From Uranotaenia lowii (lineage: Eukaryota > Arthropoda > Insecta > Diptera > Culicidae), in contig NW_026597555.1 in assembly GCF_029784155.1 (NCBI RefSeq), forward strand, positions 1 to 64,000: 64,000 nucleotides of DNA. The letters are read 5' to 3'. The notes below the pieces were generated by a model. That model was not told where the DNA came from. It was given only the letters and a program-made list of their open reading frames with translations, and ran no database searches. The position numbers and the translations under genes are program-made. Below, in pieces: positions 35,985 through 46,800 of this stretch; the first letter of the stretch is position 1; each line of letters begins with the position of its first letter.

Positions 35985-38900
35985 TTAGCGCATCATACGA
36001 GCGTTCTGTTTGATCCACGGAAGATATTCGCGTACGTTGGTGTAGACACCCGGAACACCTTCGGTGCCGCAATCTCGAACGCCCAGGGAAACCAGCCCGG
36101 TCAGAACCCACACGCCGTGCTGCGGATCATAGTGCATCAGCGGAGATCCACTGTCTCCGCTACAGGTATCGCGGGCATTTTGTCCACCGGCACACAACTG
36201 GCCGGAACTTAGCTCCAAACGCTGAGGCCGGAACACCTTCTGGCAAGTTTCAGCATCGACGAACGGCAGAATCACCTTCAGCTTGATCGGGCTGAGCGCA
36301 TTGTTGCCGAGTTGCTTCCGGACTGCGACGCAAAACGAAAGTGGGATTATGTAAATTTCACTCAAGTTCAAATTCAGAGACGCAAAAAGCCTACTCACAG
36401 ATATCCGTCCGACCCCAGCCGGCCACGCTGAAATATCGCCCCTTTGCGACCCCATTATCGTAGTGGGCCTCGGGAAGGCAGATCGGCCGCAGAAAGTCCG
36501 AATATTCCGGCGTATCGTCAATTTCGATCAGCGCGATGTCGTGGTACTTGCTGCGGAATTCCGAGTCGTACATCGGGTGCAGCAGAATGTTACGCGGTTC
36601 CGCATCGATCTTGTCGTCCGAGCAGTCCTGGAAGTTGTTCTCGATGACGCAATCCGGGTCCTGGTAGATGTTGTACTCCCGCAGCCGGACAAATTTTCTA
36701 CGAATTTGGAGAGTATTGGTATATTTTTTCCGAAAATTTTTAAAACAAAGATGCGCCTACTATGATGGACAACTTGTTTTTTAATATTCCAACGATCATA
36801 GTTCGTTTGAATAGCTGAGGTTTGCGTGGCCTTCTACGATTGTAGGAGAAAAAAAACTTAACTGTTTAAAAATCTAAGATTTGTATGCACACAACGCAAA
36901 GGGGGAAGATTGATCTTTTTATTGGTTTTAATATTTTCAATCAGTTTTTCTGTTAAGGGGAATGTAGCATGTTTCATAATTTTAAAACTAGTACTGGACT
37001 CCTATAAACGTAAAACATGGTTGCGGAAATTTATTAAACTATTTGAAATTTGATTTAAACATCGATTCCGTCTCTGTTTAGGATTTGATGCTTTGGGGTA
37101 ACAGTCCCTATTTTGATGGTTTCTAATAGTTTTTTTTTATCTTAAAGGATAGAAAAAACCATCTGAATTTCTGTGTTTCTTGGTTTAGATTTCTACGCGA
37201 TCCAAACAAAACAACATCGCGATCCTTAATGTGTTGTGAAAATCGAAAGATGGACAAAGATGCTGCATAAATTATGGGGCTAAATTTTTTAAAATTACTT
37301 ATAAATTTTAAGCTACAAAAACAAATGAAATTTTGCCTTTATTCAATTCCCTAGGGCAGGCCCTCGCACTATTCTCCTTTTATTTTTTCCTAAAAACTTT
37401 ACATTTGATAGAGTTTTCTAGCCTTTTGTCCTAAACTGGCTTACTCTTGGAAAATGTCCCTATTTTTAAACTATCAAAAATTTACCTCAAACTACAAAAT
37501 AACTACATCAAAACTATACATTTACTAAGGAAAAAATTTTAACTCTCTTATAAATCAACCTGTTTACTTCTAAACGCTTTGATTTCGTCTGTAAGGCTTT
37601 GAAAAAAATAGATATTTCAAAAACAAACCAATTTTTTTTTATCAATTTAAAACTCAACTCAATAGGTTTTTAAACGTTGAAAAAAGTTTTGAGATATTTT
37701 TACTTTAGATTTAGTTATTGAGAATTTTGTGGAAAATTTTCTTGTTGATCAATGTTACTCCGGTTTACGATACCTAATTTGTATGGGAAATTTTGTTTGG
37801 GCAAGAAGCATAAAACACTAATTTGGTCAGTCGTTGGTTTTTATATAACTGGTCCATTCTTTTGAATATTGAATTTCTCACAGAGCTTAGATTATGACAT
37901 GTAGTTGATTCAGAGATTTTTCTTAAAGAAAGTTATAATTTAATCGGTAGCAAATTTTGAATAGGGCGAATGCGCCAAATGTAAATAAACTGAGTTATCA
38001 ACTGGGTGAAAAAGTACGTTCGAAGACCTACATTTCGATGGTATAGAGTTATTTAAAAGTTATATTTGGTTTTCGAGAAATAAATGAAACAAAATAACAT
38101 TTTTGCTGAGAGCTTATGTAGCTGTCAAACTTTGAAAGTGATTTTCTCGAAACAGCAATGTTGGCGCATTCGCCGTATTCAAAAGTCGATACCGAAATAT
38201 TTATAAAGGGCAGAAAAAGTCTAAAACTTTCCTTCTTACCATAATTGCCATCGAGAAGCGGGTTTTTAATTAAATTTAAGCGGCTGGCTATGAAAAAGTG
38301 TTTTTTTTAGGTAAGGGTACTTTTCGTTTTTTTATCTAATCTACGTATACGTGTATATCTCGCAAGTGTTCTGGCCTTCTATTGGTCTTTCTTGTTTCAC
38401 TATCATCACCTTCCGAATCGGAATTTTAACCGAGCTTACACGTGGTCGATTGTTTCGGTGCCACTGCTACCTACGGTCAAATTGGCCAAGTTTTAGACGG
38501 CATTTCTATTTATTGTTATTGCCAGGGTTTCTAAAAATTTTATTGGTTGTTTAATTCAAGTTTAAAACAGGAAAATCAAACTTAAAGTGGGAATCATGAG
38601 AAGGAATTCGCCTATCTGTGAAATTGTAATCCAGAGCAAAGCCTCTTCCTTTGAAACCAACAACGGTGCCATCCACGTCATAATAGTCAAAAGACAGTGA
38701 GAAAGAGAGAATGAGAACATATTCCTTCCGCACCGTTTTAAGAGAAGCTTCATATGATCAGTTGAGTTTGATGATCGCAATAAGCACGTACAGAATATAT
38801 GAAGATTTGGTTATCATTTTAATTGTTTTCTGAATATCATACTCACAACGGTCCCTTCGATTCGTATTCCTTGCCCGAGACACAATGAGCGGCCGTCAAA

Positions 38901-39771
38901 ACAAAGTTCCTACTGATCAGCACCCCTCCACATCCGTGAACCAGGCTATTGGACGTTTCTACAAGAAAAAAAAACTACATTTATTGTATCTCATCGAAGC
39001 ATTTTCACAGATTGAACTTACTAAGTGCATAGATCAACAACGCCATCCAGGGAAATTCGTCAATGTTGGCAATCTCCCCGCCCTTGATCTTTGGGCCGTA
39101 AGCCTGGTAGCCGCACACGTCGTCGTCCATTCCACTTAGCCGCGAATGAATGTCCGGTGCCGGGGGTCGAGCGCGCCTGGGAATGTTGGCACTAATCGTC
39201 GGTTTTCTGTTGGAAGAAGATTACAATTTTCTAAGAATTTTTCCTCTCACAGCTCCTTCATCCCCTTTTGTGTGCCGGTTATGGGAACGAAACAAAACAA
39301 ACTTGACCTCGCGCTTTCTTATCTATTTCGGTTGAATTAGCGTTTTTTTCTAGTGTATTAACCTGTAGTTCCCGGAACGAGGACAGCAAACGGTTCCATC
39401 GGCGGGTAGGGCAGCTCGAGTATTTTCCGGTTCAGATGATCGGTTACATTGGATCTGTTTGATAAAACTGACCCTTCCTACCGAGCTCAAATCGGTATGA
39501 TCGCTGATGACCGTGTACGCCGGACAGTTCTGAGGTTTTGCACAAACTCCCTTTTGCAGCTCGTTCGGAATGGTACAACTCTGAGCGACCTCCCATACTG
39601 GTGCAGAATCTGTCGTAACGAAACCGTTCGGAAATTAAACGCATTCTTCGCCATCGTTGTTGTCTACTGGTTTTTTTTAATCCAAAAACCATACGTACCT
39701 TGCAATGATGGCACGATGAGTGCACCAAAAGTTGTCACCACTAAAATGGCTACTGCGATGTGATTTGACAT
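35985..39771 (-). CDS. CLIP gene 5: CLIP-domain serine protease, six exons, 417 aa
   Basis: Exons are 39771-39699 (signal), 39609-39363 (clip), 39206-39022 (linker to FPW), 38958-38847 (CGG to TAAHC), 36697-36399 and 36322-35985, with phases 1, 2, 1, 2, 1 all in register. The clip domain has six Cys, with a long insert before the final CC pair. Activation is at GPK|IKGG, a Lys P1. TAAHC, HDIAL and GDSGSPL form the triad, and RDTCSGDSG holds the S1 Asp. It shares with CLIP gene 4 the phase-1 intron between FPW and CGG, and has one more intron of its own in the clip-protease linker. The 2.1 kb intron 36698-38846 shows nothing recognisable. CLIP gene 6 lies about 470 bases upstream on the same strand. 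Confidence 0.93.
36698..38846. other. Large intron of CLIP gene 5
   Basis: A+T-rich sequence without recognised transposon domains, RNA genes or tandem repeats. Confidence 0.45.
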
Positions 39772-40237
39772 CGTAGCCCACACAAAGACTTTCTCGCGTG
39801 GCTAACTCGATCGACGGTCGAAATATAACTAATTACGGCGCCGATAATGGCTGATAAGGCTTTGGGAAACGCTCAATGAACGTCAACCGCATCCGACCAC
39901 GACGGCTTTGCTAGCGAAGATTTGTTTTCAGGAAGATCGTTGGTTCGTTTGTTGATTTTTCGCCTTCCAAACTGAGATGAGAGATCAGCTCCATCGAGTG
40001 GAGAGATAATACAAGAAACTCGCTCTCCACTCGGTTGAATGATGGAAAGAAACAGATTAAATTGGATGGAAGAAAAACGTTCAGATGTATTGTAGGTCAT
40101 CACTTTAAATGAAATGATTGTTGTTCAAAGCAGTGACAGAGGTTTAATAACATAATCAAATCGACAGCAGTATTCCCTGTAGTTTCCTTGAGATTGAGAC
40201 TTGATTCATGATCAGTACTGGAAGGGGATTCCCCACT

Positions 40238-41582
40238 CTATGGCCGAACGTTTTGTTTGATCCAATCGACATAGCTCGCGACGCGCGTGTAAATTCCAGG
40301 CCATCCCTCTAATCCACAACGGTTTCCGAAGGATACGATCCCTTCCTGGGTCCAGTACAGTCTTTGCGTCATCAGAGGGCCTCCAGAATCTCCCCCACAA
40401 GAATCGATATAATAATCGCCTCCGGCACATAACTGCTCATCTACCAGCTGGAGCTTTGAGGACCATTTCTCTCGACACTTCACCGGATCGAAGATCGGTA
40501 TGAAGGCTTTTTGCTTAATGCCGCTGTGTACTGAAATGAAAAAGGAAAAAAAAACCAATCCACTTATTAGATCAATACTTCCCAAAGAGGGAACGCATTA
40601 CTTCGTCTGCTTGTGTGGCCGAATCCAACGATGGTCACATTTCGACCGACCACCGTCGACGAGAAACGAGAATCCGGAAGGCAAACCGGTGTAACAAAAT
40701 CGTTAAACACTGCCTCACGATCCAATCGGATCAAGGCAATATCGTGGTGGATCGCCTGATTGTCTTTGGAAAACCCCGGATGAAAGATTATTTCTTCGTA
40801 ACCGAAATTTTGCGGCGGATCGGCACAGTACACTCCTTCGCAGTCAACCTCCGTCTCGGTATTGTGGTCACCAAGTCGCACTCCGAGGCTGTTGATCAGT
40901 AGAAAAAAAAATCGAATTATTTCCAACAAATTTTGTTTCCTAATATCCTAAATTCACTTACAATCGTTCTCCATCGTCTAACTTTTTATTTGCCAAGCAG
41001 TGAGCCGCGGTCATGACATAACGCCGAGAAATCAGGGAACCACCACATTTGAACTCCTTGATTCCTTTCTTCGATTGGTACTCGAGCAGCGCAAACCAGG
41101 GGAACTCATCGATCGATGCGTTTACACCGCCATAAATGCGATCACCCAGATGGTCCAGGCCACATTCGAACTTACTCGGGTCGGGCAGTTTGACTTGATC
41201 GCTGCTTCCACCGGTAGATGGTAGCACCGTAGTAGGCTGGGGCGTTGAAGTAGTAGTCACAGGAAGTGGATCAGGAGAAACCACTCGATCGGGGCAGCAA
41301 ATTTTACGCGGCTGACACTGCGACATCCGGACAAAATTCAACTCGTCCTGGCTGAGAATTCTGTCCGGGGTGAAGTACTGACTGAAACTACGACACTCGA
41401 CTCGTGGAATGCAGCGTCCATCACGTTGGTTCGGTGTACGGCATGCTACGATTAGTTTGATTTTAGTAATAAATGTTACTGGTTACTTGGATTAAGTATT
41501 TCATATTACCTTCTTGACAGTGTACTGAATCTCCAAACAAAAGCACCAACAACAGCACCACTAGTTTGTAAACAGCTTCCAT
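40238..41582 (-). CDS. CLIP gene 6: CLIPB-like serine protease, 378 aa
   Basis: Exons are 41582-41510, 41445-40962, 40888-40602 and 40530-40238, with phases 1, 2, 1. A signal peptide ending near HCQE is followed by a six-Cys clip domain (CRTPNQRDGRC, then QPRKICC), a Thr/Pro-rich linker and the protease domain after DR|IYGG. TAAHC, HDIAL and GDSGGPL make the triad, and IDSCGGDSG carries the trypsin-type Asp. The Gly at the position where genes 1-5 have Ser, the NRCGLEGWPG segment and the short clip spacing tie it closely to CLIP gene 7. It resembles the prophenoloxidase-activating or Easter-like CLIPB class; that role is inferred. A perfect kappaB-type site lies about 85-95 bases upstream of the ATG. 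Confidence 0.95.
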
Positions 41583-41665
41583 GATAGGTTATTTGAAATG
41601 TTTCAGAGCACATTAGTCGTGTCCGGTCGACGTTCACCAAACGACTGATCTTCGAGAGTTAGTCG

Positions 41666-41675
41666 GGGAGATTCC
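41666..41675. promoter_or_regulatory. Candidate Rel/NF-kB site of CLIP gene 6
   Basis: GGGAGATTCC fits GGGRNNYYCC exactly and sits in a near-palindromic GGGGAGATTCCCC, about 85 bases upstream of the CLIP gene 6 start codon. Position and fit make it the best candidate immune-response element in the window, but it is untested. Confidence 0.45.
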
Positions 41676-41712
41676 CCTTCCTCTGAGACGTTTCACAACT
41701 AAAATACAACAG

Positions 41713-41931
41713 TCACGATTGATCATCTTGATCTTGAGCAGCTCCCATAAAGAAATCAGTCATCCGCTTCTTGTCAATGACGTTGAACAATTTACTGATT
41801 AATTTCTGATTCTGAAGAGTTGTGGCGTTTATGACGTCGTTAAGTGTGAGGTCACTAGGGGAAGAATGAGGTGAGGAAACTTGATCCTGGGTGTTATACA
41901 ATCTCGCAGTCATCTTTCGTAACTGGAATCC
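41713..41931 (-). CDS. Possible orphan terminal exon or small ORF
   Basis: The minus-strand frame runs from an acceptor-like TTTTTGTTAG ending at 41932 through GFQLRK and an internal ATG (41913) to a TGA at 41713. From the ATG it encodes 66 residues. The composition is balanced: polar and Ser/Thr-rich at first, then a helix-like LISKLFNVIDKKRMTDFF and an acidic QDQDDQS end. This is unlike the poly-Lys/Phe junk frames nearby. I recognise no family. It may be the last exon of an unseen minus-strand gene, a small independent gene or chance. It ends only about 130 bases upstream of CLIP gene 6. Confidence 0.3.
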   Translation of the reverse strand, partial: GFQLRKMTARLYNTQDQVSSPHSSPSDLTLNDVINATTLQNQKLISKLFNVIDKKRMTDFFMGAAQDQDDQS

Positions 41932-43849
41932 CTAACAAAAATCTAATAATCTAGAAAAATTTGCCGAATAGAGCAAAACAACATTGCTGTTACCTTAGAA
42001 AGTTAAAAAAAATCTATAATTTGAGTAATTGAACTTTGATTGAAAAATTACAAAAAATGTGACTAAAAGATGTTTTTTAATCGTTTTTAAATGTTTCCAA
42101 CATGGAAAAAAAATTCCAATATGTCAACCATTGGAGAACGAAATATGCCATCGAGAACGAAATATTACAATGCCAACGATTAACTCTTAAATTTGAAGAA
42201 TTTTTTGAAATATTACCCAAAGGTTCAATTGATATCTATCCAATAACTAATGGATCCCTCTTTTTCAAAGACTTATGTAGTGTGACTTTAAAATCAATAT
42301 GGCCAAAAAATAGTAAGGGTTTTTTCAGGCCCGAACGAAGGCCCGGCCTTGGGGTAGGGTATTCGAAGTTGAAATTGAACTGGAAATAATAACAATGCCA
42401 AAAATTCATAATAAATATAAAGAAATATATTTCTTTAACCAGTTTTTTATTCATGACCATCACTCAAACTCGAAAAAACAATAAACTTCACTGACATAAT
42501 CCAAAATTTATCAGAATCAACATTTCAAATCAATGTTATTCCTGGAACTCAGAATGACGATTCTTATTCCGGACTAGATATTGTAAGCCAATATTTTTGA
42601 AATTAATTAGAATTTCGAATAAAAACAGAATTGAAAGCTTTGGACATAAGAATAAGTGCAAAGATGTAGAAAACATAAAATATAACACAAGATTTCTAAA
42701 AAAAAATTCAGATGAGGTCAGCAATTAACCAATTGTAAAGTAAAATGATAATAATTGTTCATTATCAATCATATTAATTTACATACCTTTCCTATATTTT
42801 CAATTGAAGGGTTGTTTGAAAAATTCCTCTGTTTATCTAAATTTTTAAACAATATTCAATTTTCTATAAAGAAAAAATTCTCATTTTTAACCTTAGACAA
42901 TTTGTTAAAAACTCAAAGATGATGATTGAATTGTATTTGATAAAAAGAGTCAAGAGTTCCAGTGATCAAAGTCGGAGATAAAATCCCTTTTTTTTATCTA
43001 AATTCTTCCAGATATCAAAATGAAAGGCTATGAAGGGTTAGTTATTTTTCATTAAGTTATAATCGATTCCATCAAGATGAATCTAAACAATTAAAGTAAA
43101 TCAAACGTTTAAAAATGTTCTAGCGCAATCATAGTTTTAAAAGTTCAAGCTTTGGATTGTCGCCGTCAATTGAATTATTCCTTGGCCTAGAAAGGAAGAG
43201 AGGTAGAAACAAGACTTTTCTTATTAAAAATATAGATTAAGATTTCTTTAATTTTGTATTAACATTTTTTTTATTACAAAAGTGATAAGAAATAAAGTTA
43301 TGGATGAATTTTTTGAGATACACTTCTTAATAAAAACCAGTTATTAAGTCAAGGTTGGATTTTGTTTGTCAAGATTTGAGTTTCAGTACAAAAAGTTTGC
43401 AAAAAAATGCTAATGCGAAATTGACAGTAACAGTCACAATGACATATAGATGTTAATGAGACTATATTCGAACACACAAAAAAAACTACACTAGAGAAAA
43501 CATTTGAAAACTAAAGTGGAAGAAAGCGTACAACACCAAACGTGATTGAAGCGCTTGTATGACGATGATGAGGTTGACGAAGGATTTTGGTTAGATTGTT
43601 GTTTCAGACTTCTATCTATCCTATCTGTTGTTTTTGCTTCTTCAGAATCATCATTTACATTACATTGTCTTGTCGCGGTGTGCAAAAGCACATATTTCCC
43701 ATTTCGTAGCCTGTTCTATTTGAAAAAGCCTTGAACAAGGTTCAGGTCATCAAAAAACGTATAAAAAAAACTCCATTGACATGTAATTGACTCAAATGTA
43801 TAACCTACAGCTCTAAAACTATTCACATCACAATCAGTTTTAACGCGCG
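41932..43849. other. Intergenic, no recognised gene
   Basis: A+T-rich stretch. A patch at about 42300-42390 with CCCGAACGAAGGCCCGGCC resembles a segment near 29760 (GGGCAACCGGGCCGGGCC) and may be a decayed repeat end. Nothing else is supported. Confidence 0.4.
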
Positions 43850-46800
43850 TTAATCTCTAATGTTGGTCCGTATCCAGTCCATGTAGGCCAGCACCCGTGT
43901 GTAGACACCAGGCCAATCCTCCAATCCGCACCGATTACCGTAGGACACGACCCCCTCGAGGGTCCAAACTTTCTGCAGCTTCATGAGCGGACCGCCGGAA
44001 TCTCCATGACAGGAATCCTTGGCAAAGTCACCACCCGCACACATCTGATTGTCGGTGATGACCGCCTTCTTGGTGGCAAACTTGGTCCGGCATCGTTCCT
44101 GATCGTACACCTTGATGCCGAGCTTCTGTTTCACCATACTGCGGCTTCCTGCAAGAAAAGAGATATTTTATCATTCAAACTTTATACTTTCCCAAATAGA
44201 AAAATTTTACCTTTAAGCGTCCTACCAAAACCGGTGACAAAGTTCACGGAACCAGTCGATGAACTTTTGAAATCTGGCAACGGTAGACACACGGGTTGAA
44301 CAAAGTCCGAGAACTCCACGTTGCGACTAAGCCGCAGCAGGGCTATATCGTTGTGTTTGGAATCTTCGCTGTACTCGGCGTGTGCACGCTTTTCCTCGAT
44401 CGGAATATTCTGCGGAGGATCCGCACAAATCTTCTCGCCGTCCTGTTCGATGCAGTCGATTTCGGTCGTAGTATCATATTCTCCCAGCCGTACGCTTATT
44501 CTGAAATTTGAGGCAAAAACTAACGTTAACAAGAAAAAATTTAAGCTCCATGTTCAGCTCACAAATTTCCTTCCTTCTTCTCGACTTCACCAACGACGCA
44601 ATGGGCCGCCGTTACGACGTATCGGATGTTGATAAGTGATCCTCCGCAGCTGAACTTTCGTTCCCCCCGGAAATTTTCGTACTCCAACATGGCCAGCCAA
44701 GGGAACTCATCGATATCGGCATTTTCTCCACCGTAAATTCGCATCCCAATGCTGACACCACACTCGTTTTTGCTCGGATTCGGCAAAGCCCCACCGGAAG
44801 TGCGTCCCACCGGATTAACATCCCCGATACTGGGCGTAGTGCTCGAAATGACCGGTGGTGGTGCTGGTGTCACCGAATTTCCTCCACCACCTCCGCCGTT
44901 GACTCGATCAGGACAGCACACGTACGGTTGTCGACCCGAAGCGGCCCCGGTGCAGACGGACAGCCGGAGAAAGTCTCGCTCCTCCCAGGTCAGCAGGCGA
45001 TCGCCAAAGAAGGACAACATGCTGTCACAGTCGTAGATCGAGCGGCAGATGCCCCGGCGCCGGGTTGGCGTTGTGCATTCTGGGAAAACATTATTTAGAA
45101 TCAGTATTTGTGCAACGAGACTTTAAACCCACTTTGCATTCAAAAATCGTTTTAAATTTGTTGAGTCCAAGCAGAAGAAAGAGCAAAAAACGTTTTTAAT
45201 TTTGCCTTTGAAGCGAATAAATTTCAGCGAGTCCATTGATTTTGTTGCTTTGCTGTCATTCTTCCGGATTTTGTCTGGATCTTCCAGACTTTCTGGACTT
45301 TCGTCAGACAGACTTCCAGACTTATGACTTTTCTTTCAGACATTTCCAGAATTTTGAGTATGGACACGAAATTTTTTTTTACAAACAGTTAAAAAAGCAG
45401 AACTTTTGAGATAGAAAATGGTTCGAATATTCGAATAAATAATTGAAAAATGACAAATTCTACGAAGATAGATGTTAAGCAGGAAATTAATCATAGAACG
45501 TAGTTTCGATACTTCCACAATGGTGTCAGGCATTGATTATGTATAGTTAAATTATCAATTAAAAGCGACCAAAAAAAATATAGGTTATCACCTATAAAGT
45601 TCGCCATCCAGATTTTTCCAAACATTTTTTTAAAATCTTCCAGACTTTTCTGAAAAAGAGTTGGCATCTCTGCTTTCTATGCGTTCATTCTTACGTAGGA
45701 AAACAGCCGATTGAAATGTGCTTCTGGTGAAAATTCGTGGAAAATTATCAGGCAGAGTTACAATAGGGTTTTTAAACGTTGAAATCGCAAGTATTGAGAT
45801 TGATGACCGTGGAAAAATGTGCTGGGAAAAGTTGCGAAGTTCATAAAAATTAAATTGAAAACAAAATTTAAAAAAAAATAAAATAAAAAGGGTTTTTATG
45901 ACGTAAAGGATTGGCGAATGAAAAATATACTCGGGTTAAGAGGTTAGAACTATTAACAAGAACTTTGAAGACGGAATCAGTGTCTTCAGCAGCGGAGATC
46001 TTTTATTTATTTTGGTACTAAGGCTATAACAATTAGTTTTATCCGGATTTACTTATTATGTTGAAGCGGCACGGAAAGTGACAGCTACAAAAAAGCCTTT
46101 AAAACCGGTTGGTTCAAATAGGCTCCCTCTATATCTGGTAATAAGTCCAAAGTTATGATAGATGGCAGCCGAGAGGAGAGAAAAAAAAATCTGCACAAAC
46201 ATGTTGATAATCAAACGTGATCTAAAATAAGAACTTCAGGAACGTTGATCGATTTTGATAAAATTTGGCCAGGTACTAGAATGAACTTTATCACACTATC
46301 TCATCAAATTTTGACATGAAAACATGAAGTTTGATAAGTTACAGCAAATTTTGTGAGACAATTTAAATTTCCCCTGTTCCAAAACAAGTCTTGATGATCT
46401 TCTATTCAGCTCTCAACGGCCTTTTTGTTAAGCTTCTAAAAAATCGCTATAAAGAGAAAAAAATCTCTCTCTATCTCAACTGCACCCTTGGCATCTGTTA
46501 ATATCACCTTCTCTTGATTATTTCTTGATTATTTACTATGTTCTGTAGATTGTGCCGCCATGATGCTACGCGCCGGATTCCAAATTCGACAAATTGCTCA
46601 ATTGCTTCTTTCCTACATTTCCTACATATATCGCATCAGAATGGTCACTCAGTTACCAAATTACTTATTGAAAAAAAACTTGCCCGGCTTGAGGATCGAA
46701 CCCCGACCTTCGTGATGAAAATCGAACACGCTACCACTAGACCACGCCTAGATGTTGTTCTAACTAAAACTAAAACTCGATGTGGTGATTTGATTTTTGA

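Noticed and set aside
35985..36697. Calling this a partial CLIP gene
   Set aside because: Upstream exons at 38847-39771 join in register to give a complete 417-residue protein.
46682..46755. A functional tRNA-Glu gene
   Set aside because: Boxes A and B are good, but acceptor arms do not pair and the anticodon loop is too long; a SINE-like fragment is more likely.
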